Assembly (NCBI GenBank): GCA_002049455.2
Contig: KV918809.1
Location: 62,001 to 126,000, forward strand
DNA length: 64,000 bases
Source of the DNA: Porphyra umbilicalis
Lineage: Eukaryota; Rhodophyta; Bangiophyceae; Bangiales; Bangiaceae
Reading direction: 5' to 3'
Position 1 is the first letter of the stretch, and each line of letters opens with the position of its first letter. Below, one piece after another: positions 44,330 through 55,290 of this stretch. A program made the position numbers and the translations under genes. The notes below the pieces were generated by a model. It did no database searches. It was given only the letters and a program-made list of their open reading frames with translations, and was not told the origin of the DNA.

Positions 44330-45115
44330 GGCAGCGGGGGCGGAGTCGTACGGCTGCAGCGGCAACGGCGGCGGCCTGTGGCGGTGGCGCGACGCTGCAC
44401 GTCACGCTCGAGCGGGGCGGCGTCGTACGGCTGCAGCGGCAACGGCGGCGGCCTGTGGCGGTGGCGCGACGCTCCACGCCACGCTCGAGCGGGGCGGCGT
44501 CGCACGGCTGCAGCGGCAACGGCGGCGGCCTGTGGCGGTGGCGCGACGCTGCACGCCACGCTCGAGCGGGGCGGCGTCGTACGGCTGCAGCGGCAACGGC
44601 GGCGGCCTGTGGCGGTGGCGCGACGCTGCACGTCACGCTCGAGCGGGGCGGCGTCGTACGGCTGCAGCGGCAACGGCGGCGGCCTGTGGCGGTGGCGCGA
44701 CGCTCCACGCCACGCTCGAGCGGGGCGGCGTCGCACGGCTGCAGCGGCAACGGCGGCGGCCTGTGGCGGTAGCGCGACGCTGCACGCCACGCTCGAGCGG
44801 GGCGGCGTCGTACGGCTGCAGCGGCAACGGCGGCGGCCTGTGGCGGTGGCGCGACGCTCCACGCCAGGCTCGAGCGGGACGGCGTCGTACGGCTGCAGCG
44901 GCAGCGGCGGCGGCCTGTGGCGGTGGCGCGACGCTCCAGGCCACGCTCGAGCGGGGCGGCGTCGCACGGCTGCAGCAGCAACGGCGGCGGCCTGTGGCGG
45001 TAACGCGACGCTGCACGCCACGCTCGAGCAGGGCGGCGTCGCACGGCTGCCGCGGCAACGGCGGCGGCCTTTGGCGGTGGCGCGACGCTCCATGCCACCC
45101 TCGAGTGGAGCGCGC
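44330..45115. repeat. 77 bp tandem array, ten copies without indels
   Basis: CTCGAG recurs at 44407, 44484, 44561, 44638, 44715, 44792, 44869, 44946, 45023 and 45100, always exactly 77 bases apart. Copies differ by single substitutions, partly with a two-unit (154 bp) alternation. Since 77 is not a multiple of three the frame rotates, so the long open frames across it on both strands are not evidence of a protein. Confidence 0.9.
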
Positions 45116-45907
45116 TGACCGAGGGCAACTGGTTGTGGTCGGCCGACGCGCTTGTCGCGTCCGAAAAGCTGGAGCGGCTGCGGTTGGTCGACGGCGGCGG
45201 CGCGCCGGGCAACCGCGGCATGGGGGACGCGTGGGCCCGCGAGGGCGTCCTCGCCGCTGCCGTTCCGTCGGCCGCTGCAGGCGTCAGAGCCCTGGTGGGC
45301 GGGCGCGGCGGGCGCCACGCTGGCGCTTGACGGGGTCCGACGGCGACGAGGAGTTGTCATTCGTCGGCCAGGAGGCAGACGGCGCAGCCCACGAGCGGGG
45401 GTGGCCACCGCATGCACCCGTGGGCGCCTGTCCCCACGCCAAGGAGGGTGGCGAGCGTGCGCGGGATCCTGCCCCTTCCCGGTCCACCCCCTCCAGCGGC
45501 GGGGAGGGATGGGCAGGCAGCTGTCGGTTGCCGCCGTAGTCGGTGCGAATGCCGAGGGGTATTGGAAGCTCATGCACGACTGGTGACGTTCTGGTGGTGG
45601 CACGACGGGTGAAGTTCTGGTGGTGAGGTGCCACTATTCGTAGGCGTCGTCCCTGTCGGCGCGGGGCGAACCTTGGCGCGACCCGCCTGTGTGCACGCCT
45701 ATTTTTACCACAAATGCACGCACCTCGCGACGCATGCCACCCCGCCCGCCACACGCTCGCCCCCCTCGTTGTCACCTATGTGCTCCCTGCCCACGTCAAT
45801 CTTAGCCGTCGGTGTGTGGCCGACGTCCGAGGGCGCCGTCTCTCGCCGCACCCTGCCAGCAACGACAACAGCGTGAAGGTTCTATCGCCACGGGCAAAAC
45901 TGTTGCA

Positions 45908-47386
45908 TCAGGATAAGAATGGTGCTCCGCAGCGCCCGCGCACTGGCATGGGACCACGGCGGCGCCCTAGCGAGGTGCACACACGGGCCACACCCAGGCA
46001 AGCCATGTGAGCAGCCACTTCCGCCACAATCACATCACGAGTATCCCCGACGGCAAAAACATAGACCGCAAAGCGGACGACGTGCCGCTCCACCTGCGAC
46101 CAGTGCATGCAGGCCCGACGCTCCACCATCTTGGGCCAAAACATGGCCGCCTGGTCGTAAATGGCCACAAGGAAGCATACTAGGGCGGCTACGTGCGCCT
46201 CGTCGACTGTCGGAGCGCCGTCGAGGAACTGCAAGATTGGCGAGTTCTCTACGCCCATGGCAACGCTCATCCACTCGATGAGGTACGGGCGGCGCCCCGA
46301 CGGTCCCGCAGGAGTTGCCACGTTATCACTGCCTGTGTAGCTGTGCAGTAGTCGTCGCACGACGAGCACCCGCCACGCCCGACGGCGGAGGCCGGCCAGC
46401 ACTGCTCTCATAGACGCGCATTGCGCCACGCCAGCACTCGAAAAGACGTTACCGACATCGAGAAACGCGACTCGAAGGGCCGCCCGGAGGTTGAACAGGA
46501 CGTCGGGCGTGTCCCCCCCCGAGACGTTGAGGCCGTGGACGTCAGCACCGGCGACCCAGCCGGTGTCGAGGCGGATGCCCCACACTTGTCGCGCCTCCCA
46601 CGCCGACACGCCATCGTCATTGCGCATACGGACGCATACAAGGAGGTTTGCCAGCTGCTGTGGAGAAAATGGTGAAAGGCTGTCGGCCCAGCCGAGGGCG
46701 TCGTAGGGCGCCGGGGCGGCCAGGTCGAGCGCCTTGTACGACTTGCTCAAGCTGGCGACAGCGTGGAGGCAGAGCAGAACGAGCCGTCCCTGTGAGGCCA
46801 TAGTAGCCTGTGGGACGAGAGGCTCTCCGAGCAACAGGCCATCCCTCTGAATCCCACTACCGGGGCCCAACCTCGTGCGCCCGAACTTGTTGCACTCGGT
46901 CGGCGTCGCCGCGCTGGACAACACCGCCGCCGCCGCAGTGGCGTACAGGCCGTCGACGGTGCAGGCCGTTCGCCAGCTTGTAGACACGTCTGCAAGCGCG
47001 AGGCGGTCAGACGCGCAAAGACGGTTGAACACTAGCTGCAGGACGTCGTTGGGAAGGTCAGGGAGGGAAGCAATGCGAGTCGTTGCCGCCGTCGTGCAAG
47101 TATCAGCCTGAGGCTGCCCACCTCGGTTCCGCCGACCAGCGGAAGGCAGTCGGCGCGCACGGCGCACGCCAAAAGGCGCCATGCGCCCAGGCACGCGGCC
47201 GAGGCGTCCCCAACAGCGTTGGCAGGGGTGTGGGTGCCGGCCGTTGGGGGGGGGGGAGGCAGGTTGGCTCACCATTTCCCACAGGCGGGGAAGAAGAGTC
47301 GCTGACAGGGTAGTTGGCATGGAAGGCAAGCGCACCGCAGCGGTGAGTGGGGTGGTGGGGGAGGGGATGAGGGAGTGACTGTCCAT
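45908..47386 (-). CDS. F-box protein (492 aa)
   Basis: The frame starts at ATG 47386; an in-frame ATG at 47320 (MPTTLSATLL...) is a good alternative, because the stretch between is C/T-rich like a leader. Stop at 45908. The F-box is at residues ~107-147 from the first ATG: IASLPDLPNDVLQLVFNRLCASDRLALADVSTSWRTAC, a close match to the Skp1-binding consensus. The remaining 340 residues are globular with no repeats I recognise (e.g. ALDLAAPAPYDALGWADS, VALVCFLVAIYDQAAMFWPKMVERR). The expected role is an SCF ubiquitin-ligase substrate adaptor in nucleus or cytosol. ATG|GTGAGC near residue 37 is donor-like, so a small intron in the low-complexity N-terminus is possible. CCAAT (reverse strand) lies at ~47566. 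Confidence 0.75.
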   Translation of the reverse strand: MDSHSLIPSPTTPLTAAVRLPSMPTTLSATLLPRLWEMVSQPASPPPNGRHPHPCQRCWGRLGRVPGRMAPFGVRRARRLPSAGRRNRGGQPQADTCTTAATTRIASLPDLPNDVLQLVFNRLCASDRLALADVSTSWRTACTVDGLYATAAAAVLSSAATPTECNKFGRTRLGPGSGIQRDGLLLGEPLVPQATMASQGRLVLLCLHAVASLSKSYKALDLAAPAPYDALGWADSLSPFSPQQLANLLVCVRMRNDDGVSAWEARQVWGIRLDTGWVAGADVHGLNVSGGDTPDVLFNLRAALRVAFLDVGNVFSSAGVAQCASMRAVLAGLRRRAWRVLVVRRLLHSYTGSDNVATPAGPSGRRPYLIEWMSVAMGVENSPILQFLDGAPTVDEAHVAALVCFLVAIYDQAAMFWPKMVERRACMHWSQVERHVVRFAVYVFAVGDTRDVIVAEVAAHMACLGVARVCTSLGRRRGPMPVRGRCGAPFLS

Positions 47387-47399
47387 TCAAGTGGCCAAG

Positions 47400-48040
47400 C
47401 ACAGCCCAGATGACCGAGAATGCGGGACGTCCGAGGGCGCCGGGGCTCCGGCGAGGAATAGACCCTCCTTCACATGCCGTCGGATGCACAGATCAAGATG
47501 GGAAGCCGTGCCAATTCAATGTCTCATTCTTCGTTCAATTACACGCCATGTTGCACTTTCTGTTCCGCTATTGGTCAGCTAGGGGCAACTGCCTTCGACA
47601 TACGCGTAGCAGTCGGAAATTGCGGGCAAGTATCGAATCCAGCAAGCACAGCACGTCATCCCATTAACGGTGCACGGGAGCTGGCGGGGCAGTCTGGCTG
47701 CTTGCTCACTGGCGGTAGGCGGTCATCACTGGCCCGTACGAGGGCGCTCGAGGGAGAAGACAAGCATAGCGGCCATCTGGCCGTGCTTGACGCCCCTCCG
47801 ACCACGACACGCTGCTGCGCCGTCGCCATTCTCCTGCCCAGGGAACGCACGACAAGACTTCATGTTGGGCAGGACGGGGAGCAATGGTTCCTCTCGGAGA
47901 CCCCACTGCAGGCATGTCGGATGCACGGTCGCAGATTGGACTGGTTACCCAGAAAATTTCGGTAAGGCTCATTCAATTGACCATCTGCTCCTTCGTCATT
48001 GGTCCACGGGAGACGGCAGTAAATGAAATTGCAGTTATCC
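47400..48040. other. Divergent intergenic region between the F-box and zinc-finger genes
   Basis: ATTGG motifs at ~47566 and ~47998 could act as CCAAT boxes for the reverse F-box gene and the forward zinc-finger gene. No gene or RNA is recognised. Confidence 0.3.
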
Positions 48041-48044
48041 TCAC

Positions 48045-49286
48045 ATGACTGGACCGTCAAGGCACCCCCGGTCATCCGAGTCTGCGCCGGCCTCAGCAAA
48101 TCTGCGTGCCCACGGACCGCGGTCACAGGCGGCAGCCTGGGCTGGTGCCTTGGCACTGGCACCTTCTCGTCGCTGGTCGGCACCTGCCACCGACCTCGGC
48201 GCGCCCCCGTGCAACACCGAGTTCGTTGCGCATGGCCCTGGCCCTCTTTCGGCGTGCCAGCCCCGTTGTTGTGTCCCCTGTTGCCGTCCCCTCTCCCCTC
48301 CTTTTTCGCCCCTCCTCCATTGGCACCATGGCGGCCGCCCCCCCCCCCAGCCCCCCCCCGGTGCCCCCCCCCCGTTCGTCTCGGGAACCTCGAACTTGCG
48401 CGAGTGCACTGTCTGCAGGATGACACTGACGGGGATATTGAGCTGGGAGCAGCACGTGACCGGCAAACGCCATCTGCGTACGCTTGCTGCTGCCGCCAAC
48501 ACGGCGCCGGCGGAGAGTCCTGCGGTGCGATGGTCGTGCCCGTCGTGCGGCATCCATATCGACGCGCCGTCGAGTCTGCTGATGCACGTGGCGGGCGAGC
48601 GCCACCGCCGCGCCATTGACCTGCTCCGCCATGGCGGTCGCCTCGATGACGTCGCCCGCCTCGTCCCTCGTCTGCGTGCCGCCATGGCCGCGGTGCACCG
48701 CGCAGGAGACGACGACGCCCAGTTCGGGCGCCTGCTCCGGCAAGCGCGGATCGACGCGGATGAGGACGTTTCAAGCGACGACGACACCTCGGACAACGAT
48801 TCGAGGGACCATGCTGACAAGAACAACGACGTCGCGGAGGAAAATGGGGCACGGGCGGCAGCTGTTTCTGCCCCCGCCGTTGCCAGTGGCGCTGCCTCGA
48901 GTGCGCCTGATGCCGGTCGACGCGCCGGTCGCAAGCGCCGTCGGGACGACGGTGGCGGTCCGGCGACCTCGCGGCCTGGCCCGAGAGGCACGGATGCGGC
49001 GGTGGCGCGCGGTGACGAGGAGGTTGGTTGTCTGGGGGGGGGAAGCGGCTTGCGCCAAGACGGTGGTGCTAGCCGTGACGGCAGCGTGGCGAAGAGCCGC
49101 AACGGCGGCGCTGTTTCGCCAGGGATGAGCGGTTCACCTGCCCGGAAAACGGTGGTCGTGCCGGCGGGGGCGGTCCTTTACATGGCCTGTCCCCGGTTCC
49201 AGTGTTTGTACAAGACGGCGTGGGACTTTGAGGACCACGCGTGCCTCGCGCCGTCGCGCAAGGGGAGGTCGCCGGCCGGCCGCTAG
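48045..49286 (+). CDS. Three-zinc-finger protein (U1/matrin-type), 413 aa as an open frame
   Basis: The frame from ATG 48045 to TAG 49286 is uninterrupted. Finger 1 (LRECTVCRMTLTGILSWEQH..., from ~48400) and finger 2 (WSCPSCGIHIDAPSSLLMH..., from ~48531) both have C-x2-C-x12-H-x5-H spacing. A helical segment (LVPRLRAAMAAVHRAG), an acidic stretch (DEDVSSDDDTSDNDSRD), a basic region (GRKRRRDDG) and a C-terminal VVVPAGAVLYMACPRFQC...H-x-C motif follow. The paralogue at 34965-36707 has the same order. The true start may be ATG 48328, which has a perfect Kozak context (CACCATGG) after a C/T-rich leader, but it is one base out of frame with the fingers across three long C runs; one extra C would join them. 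The first ~95 residues from 48045 would then be untranslated. Such fingers bind RNA or dsRNA; the function here is unknown. Confidence 0.7.
   Translation: MTGPSRHPRSSESAPASANLRAHGPRSQAAAWAGALALAPSRRWSAPATDLGAPPCNTEFVAHGPGPLSACQPRCCVPCCRPLSPPFSPLLHWHHGGRPPPQPPPGAPPPFVSGTSNLRECTVCRMTLTGILSWEQHVTGKRHLRTLAAAANTAPAESPAVRWSCPSCGIHIDAPSSLLMHVAGERHRRAIDLLRHGGRLDDVARLVPRLRAAMAAVHRAGDDDAQFGRLLRQARIDADEDVSSDDDTSDNDSRDHADKNNDVAEENGARAAAVSAPAVASGAASSAPDAGRRAGRKRRRDDGGGPATSRPGPRGTDAAVARGDEEVGCLGGGSGLRQDGGASRDGSVAKSRNGGAVSPGMSGSPARKTVVVPAGAVLYMACPRFQCLYKTAWDFEDHACLAPSRKGRSPAGR
48240..48375 (+). promoter_or_regulatory. C/T-rich leader and Kozak ATG of the zinc-finger gene
   Basis: The forward strand is C/T-rich from ~48270 and leads into CATTGGCACCATGG and C runs of 11, 9 and 10. 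The layout matches the start of the paralogue at 36707. Confidence 0.45.
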
Positions 49287-49679
49287 TAGGTGCCGCCCGC
49301 CCCGCTTTTTTCGTGCACGGTGCCCGTTTTACAGTGTGTGGTCTTCAGTAGTGGAGGTGTGTGACTTGCTGCGGAGCCCGGTTGCCATTCATTTCGTTGC
49401 AGGCGTGTGTCTTGCTTTGTATTCTCGGCGCTGTGACCTCATCCACGGGCTGAACGTCGGATTTTCCACCCGCACTCCGTTTACAACAGTGCGCCCTATC
49501 ATCTCCTCGCGCCACGCCCTTCAGTCATAAAGCGTGAACGCTTCCACATGACGACGACGGCGCGGGCCACGACCGGGCCCCCGGGCTGTGAAGGACGCCA
49601 GCGACGACCGTGATGCGCACCATATCAGCGACGACTGCGTCGCCCCGCGCCCCGTTTCCAACCGCCAGTGACATGTGGG

Positions 49680-50940
49680 CGGCCGTACCACCGACGAAGA
49701 ACGCAACACGTCGGTCCCCTTGTCCCCCACGGCACCCGCCGAAAAGGTAATGACGATAACGGGCGCGACGCACTTGGTGCGCACGGCACCAGAGCCGACC
49801 AAGTCCACCCCCGCTCCGTCGGCAACCACGAGTAACACGTGCGCGGCAAAAACACGCCCAACGTGAAAGCCGCCGCCTCCATCGACGAGCCGACCGACAC
49901 GACCGTCGCCTAGTGACCCTTTGCCACCGTGTTTGGGGCGTCGGAAGCGACAACTGCATCTCCCTTCGCGACGCTCGAAACACCGGCGACGGCCGCGTCG
50001 GCCTCGGTGTTGCGTCATCAGCGAGATTATCAACAAGAAGGGGAAAAATAAGGAGGGGAACGTCGTCAGCCATGGCGACGATGAGGAGCGCAACATGACA
50101 GTCGCCTTGACCGACGCCGCCGCGGTCGCCGGGACCGTGGCGACAACTGCGCCGCCCTTTTCTGCGCGCAAGACGACGGCGGCGACCGCGTCGGTGTCGT
50201 TCACGATGCCAACGACGACGGCAACATCGTCAACGACGGCACCGACGGGTTTGCAAGCTGTCGGTCGCAGTCCTTGTCGCCGCCGCGGTCACCCGGATGG
50301 CGGCGACATCAGCGCCGCCCTCCAACGCCCGCACGATAACGACAGCGACGGCGTCGGCGTCGGTGACATTGTCAACCACGAGGGGAACGCCGTCGACGTC
50401 GGCGCCGACGAGGAGCGCAAGCCGTTGGTCACATTCGGCGTCGCCGCCGCGGTCACCCGGATGGCGGCGACAACAGCGCCGCCCTCCAACGCCCGCACGA
50501 TAACGACGGCGACGGAGTCGGCGTCGGTGACATTGTCAACCACGAGGGGAACGCCGTCGACGTCGGCGCCGACGAGGAGCGCCAGCCGTTGGTCCCATTC
50601 GGCGTCGCCGCCGCGGTTACCCGGATGGCAGCGACAACAGCGCCGCCCTCCAAAGCCCGCACGATAACAACGGCGACGGCGTCGGCGTCGGTGACATTGT
50701 CAACCACGAGGGGAACGCCGTCGACGTCGGCGCCGACGAGGAGCGCAAGCCGTTGGTCACATTCGGCGTCGCCGCCGCGGTCACCCGGATGGCGGCGACA
50801 ACAGCGCCGCCCTCCAACGCCCGCACGATAACGACGGCGACGGCGTCGGCGTCGGTGACATTGTCAACCACGAGAGGAACGCCGTCGACGTCGGCGCCGA
50901 CGAGGAGCGCCAGCCGTTGGTCACATTCCACGTCGTCGCC
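49680..50940. repeat. 164 bp tandem array A
   Basis: GATGGCGGCGAC-type motifs have their ATG at 50297, 50461, 50625 and 50789, exactly 164 bases apart. More diverged units extend left to ~50078 and probably ~49690. The GCCGACGAGGAGCGCAA motif marks each unit. 164 is not a multiple of three, so no single protein frame spans it. On the reverse strand each unit encodes a peptide like VVDNVTDADAVAVVIVRA. Confidence 0.85.
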
Positions 50941-50944
50941 GTGG

Positions 50945-51960
50945 TCAGCGCCAACAGCGTTGCCATGTCCGACAGAGGGCTCGTCCAACGCAAGGGAGTG
51001 GCGGCGGGGATTCCACTTGGACCGCCGGATCCGTGGCAGCCACTCCGGCGGCGGACGCAGGAACACACGCGAAGACTTCGTTCACGACGAACGCACGTCC
51101 TTCGACGCCACGCACATCTCCATGTGGAAGCCAGCACGGAATTGCTGAATCATTATCAGAATTACTGGAAAAATTGTTATCTGGCGATGATCGACTGCAG
51201 TTATACTTGTGGTCAACTTTTTACCAAATCGTTCAGCGCTTGATTTGGTCGATCTCACATGGCCAAAAGGGCAGGCAAAGAGTCCGCGCTGCCCAAAGCA
51301 GCTCTCTGCAGCTCGGACGGGTCGAAAAGAAGCCCAGAAAATCCAGCCTCCCCGCATTCTCCGACACGTTTGCATTGCCCACGTCATGGAGACCAGATAG
51401 AGCCAGCCTCCCCGCATTCTCCGCCACGTTCGCATTGCCCACGTCATGGAGACGGACGGCATCCCGCACGCTCTTAGAAGGGCACTGCGTACCACACTCA
51501 GAAGTTGAGTCTGGTATCCGCTTGTGCCCGCGACTGTCTGTTGATCTTCCTTTTACAGTGTGCATGTCACTACTGTCGCGGTTTTCTGTCCGGCTGGCTG
51601 GCCGTTGTGCGCCCTGCGCTGCCTGCATTGCGCTCGCCACACTCATGCTGTGCCAAGTCGGGCCATTCCATGACTGCGCGACACGGCCCAATTGCAAGAC
51701 TCGAGGACTTCCGCGTTCCTATCGGTCGCGCGATGCCAAAGGATGCCTGAATCAGCTCGTGAGGAGGAGCGATCGTCGAAACCGCTTTCTGAGATCAGCG
51801 TACCCCAGCTCTGTGCCAAATTTTTCTCGACAAACGACGGTCTGCGAGATTGCATTCCGGACGAAGAGGGACAGACGAGGGGCGGAGAACGGAGATCCGA
51901 GGGCGGGAGACGATGATTGGCTAGTGGAAATATCATGCGTCACTGCGACAGCACCCCTCC
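50945..51960. other. Intergenic stretch with a 60 bp duplication
   Basis: A 60 bp unit beginning CCAGCCTCCCCGCATTCTCC is duplicated in tandem at 51343 and 51403. 51130-51260 is AT-rich. A long forward frame crosses the region but contains no recognisable domain. Confidence 0.35.
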
Positions 51961-51964
51961 CCGC

Positions 51965-52930
51965 CGATTATGTCGCCGCCGTCACCGCCCCCGCCGTCAC
52001 CTCCCCCGCCGTCACCGTCCCCGCCGTCACCATCCCCGCTGGTCTCGTCCCTGCCGCTCCCACCACCGATCCCGTCACCGCCGTGCCCGTCGTCGCCATG
52101 CCTGTCCCCGCCGTCACTGCCCTCGCCGTCACCGCCCCCGCCGTCACCGCCCCCGCCGTCAACGTCCCCGCAGTCACTGTCCCCGCCCTCACCGTCCCCG
52201 CTGGTCTCGTCCCTGCCGCGCCCATCTCCGATCCCGTCACCACCGTGACCGTCGTCGCCGTGCCTGTCCCCGCCGTCACCGCCCTCGCCGTCACCGCCCC
52301 CGCCGTCACCGCCCCCGCCGTCACCGTCCCCGCTGGTGCCCGTCCCCGCCGTGCCCGTCGCTGATCCCGTCACCACCGTGCCCGTCGTCGCCGTGCCTGT
52401 CCCCGCCGTCACCGCCCCCGCCGTTGCCGCCCCCGCTGGTCTCGTCCCTGCCACGCCCACCGCCGATCTCGTCCCCGCCGTGCCCGTCACCGCCGTGCCC
52501 GTCGTCGCCGTCACCGCCCTCACCGTCACCGGCCTCGCCGTCACCGCCCCCGCCGTCACCGCCCCCGCCGTCGCCGCCCCCGCCGTCGCCGCCCCGCTGG
52601 TCTCGTGCCTGCCGCGCCCACCGCCGATCCCGTCACCGCCGTGCCCGTCACCGCCGTGCCCGTCGTCGCCGTCACCACCCTCACCGTCACCGCCCTCACC
52701 GTCACCGCCCTCGCCGTCACCGCCCCCGCCGTCACCGCCCCGCCGTCGCCGCCCCCGCTGGTCTCGTGCCTGCCGCGCCCACCGCCGATCCCGTCGCCGC
52801 CGTGCCCGTCGTCGTCGTGCCTATCCCCGCCGTCACCGCCCCCGCAGTCACCGCCCCCGCCGTCACCGCCCCCGCCGTCACTGTCCCCGCTGGTCTCGTC
52901 CCCGCCGCGCCCGTCGTCGCCGGTGCCTTT
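51965..52930 (+). repeat. GTCACCGCCCCCGCC minisatellite
   Basis: About 950 bases of 12-15 base units (GCCGTCACCGCCCCC) are punctuated by CTGGTCTCGT at 52039, 52201, ~52437, 52597, 52759 and 52890. Spacing is mostly ~160 but irregular. Pro/Val/Thr frames across it are composition effects. Confidence 0.75.
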
Positions 52931-53223
52931 GGGGCGAGGCAGACCGCGGGATCCACCGCCACCGATCAACGTCGGGCAACGAGCGACCGTAGAAGCGACG
53001 CACGTGCTGCCAGCTGCGCCTTGCAGGACACCGAAGAGAGCTCCTCGGAATACTGTGTGTGTGTCTCGTTGGTTTGTAGTATGACGTGTCGCTTCAAACA
53101 ATGTGAGTGTGTCTCTTGTCGTCAATACCAGTGTAAAACGAACATCCTCGACGACCACTTGAGCGTCATCAGGCACTTCAGGAGACGTGCTGCCGTCTAC
53201 GCGACCACGGCAGTCTCCAAACC

Positions 53224-54160
53224 ATGCGCAGGCACGTCGCACAGTGCTGCGTCCGCGCCGAGCGCGAGCGCCGGGAGCACCCGGCCCGAATGCGGCCGCC
53301 ACCAGCAACCACCGCCGCCAACGGGTGCTCCCCAGGAGCCAGCCGCCGACTACCGCGCGCGCCGGCCGGCCGAGGCACCGCACCGCTCTGCCGTTGCCGC
53401 CTCCACTGCCACCGGGACACTGCCGGACGCAACAGTGGGTGGGCGCGGGGGACGATGACGGCCAGCGATGGAGACAGTGGAGAAGGTGGTGGGCGCTGTG
53501 TTCGCTGCACGGACGCCGACGGCGGCGCACCGGTGAATGCCGCGAAGGACCTTGCCTTCGCAAGGGACCTTGCCTTTGCCATACACGTATCTCTTTGTTC
53601 GGGTGGACGGGGAGAAAAGCAGTCGCGGCCGGGCGTCAGGAAATACACGACAGGAGACATAATGATTTTGTTTGCAACGACACAAGAGGCACAGAGAGGC
53701 ATTAAAGCCGAGCGGGCGAGGGCACGGCATCTAACCCACATGTTGGAAACATCAAAGCGGGCGTCGGGCCGATCATTGCAATTGGAACTTCGGGGACGGC
53801 ATGCCTCGGATATTGACATCGCCGCCGTCTTCGTCCGCGTCGCTCTCATCGGCCTCTCTCATCATGATGCCCACGGAACTGTTGCTGGAAGCCGCACCAC
53901 CTGCTGTCTGGCACGCCGCTCACGCCAGCTCCCAGCACACATACGCCATCAGCCAGGGCCGCAGTGCCCGCAGGACGGTGCGTCGCTGCAGCCGTCGGCG
54001 CCACCATTTCCCACGATACACGGGCGCGCAAAAGATACCTCCTCTGTTGCTGCCACGTCCTGAAGAGCAAAACCACGTAAGAAACGAGCAAAAGCGATGC
54101 GACAGGCACATCATATGATTCTCGAGCACGCACGATGCTGGCCAGGAGGGAGCGCTTCAT
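53224..54160. other. Overlapping small open frames on both strands
   Basis: Forward ATG 53224-54063 (279 codons) contains a natural-looking central segment (TTGDIMILFATTQEAQRG..., RHLTHMLETSKRASG). Reverse ATG 54160-53846 (104 codons) begins MKRSLLASIVRARESYD with a hydrophobic stretch VASLLLVSYVVLLF that could be a membrane anchor. They overlap, and I cannot decide which, if either, is real. 54161-55280 shows nothing recognisable. Confidence 0.25.
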
Positions 54161-55281
54161 GTGCTGTCAAAAATGAAGCTGCAACACTCACATTGACGGA
54201 GACGCTTGCGCTTCGAATGCGAAATGAGAGGGGCGGCCAATAGATGAAAAACAAACTTACCAGAGTGAGGCCAGAGAACGAGCGTGGAAGTGCATCGCGC
54301 TGTCCCGGGAGAGCCGGTTGCAACCACAACGGGGGTGCCGATGACGACGACGGCATGCGCGATCGATGGTCAACGACGACCGTGACGCTCCGCCCCCACA
54401 CCAAAACCTCCCCGAACAAACCGTCTGAAGCGCCACCCCTCTCCAGCTTCCTCAAAAGGGACCCTGCAGGGCCGGCCCTCCAGGACCAAGAGAGTTTCGC
54501 GAGATCCCTCCGTCCGGCAGAAAAACGTGGTCCACTTTATCAAACTTTCTCCCTGATGCGTCGATTGGGCAGGGTGCTCGATCGGAAACGACGATCTTTG
54601 CGCTTTCGCAGAATCTCTTATCAATCCAGGGCCACAGATTCGCAGACCCAAGCCTTGGGACGTTCTCGAGTCGCCGTAAGTGCGTAATCTCACTACAGCA
54701 TACCCACAATGGATGCACTTGTTCGTCTTGGTGATGCACGGTCGATGCTGCTCATTCAAAAGCTGCTCAGCTGCGCTGGTAGGCACAGTGTGGCTCAGCG
54801 CGCCGTCCGATGCAGGGGGCAACTGCATTTCAGCTACGCGCTCGGTCAGCGAGGGGACACATGCCTGACCTCGCGCGCTGCCGACTGCAGTGCGCCACGC
54901 GTGCACATATGTCAAACAGCCAGAATACGCCCGTCATCGGCATTCGGGGCAGCGGCATGGCCATGTGCGCCGACTATCAATAAAACAAGTGCACGCCAGG
55001 CGCGTGCCGTTGGGAACCATGCCAGTGGTTCTCAGACGTGGCGCCCGGCCGCTGGCTGCGAGGCCGGGGTGGCTGCGTCGACGGGTGCGCAGCGGCTGAG
55101 GCCCACGCGAAGCGCCTTGAAGGGGCCGCGCCACCAGCTGGGAGGGGCACCACCTGAGTACGGCGCTCGTAGGAGCCAGAGCAAAACCCGTTGCTGTCAC
55201 TGTCTGAGGGGACAGGCCGTTCGGCAATGTCGTCAGCCAACATGGTGGTCGAGTGCTTGACGATTGCCGAAGCAGACGGGA

Positions 55282-55290
55282 TCAAAATTT
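55282..55290 (-). terminator. Poly(A) signal overlapping the transposase stop
   Basis: On the reverse strand the stop codon TAA is part of AATAAA. This is a compact 3' end typical of small transposons or compact eukaryotic genes. Confidence 0.45.

Noticed and set aside
44150-45603. 461-471 codon frames across the 77 bp array on both strands
   Set aside because: The 77 bp unit rotates the frame and lacks stops in every phase, so openness is automatic.
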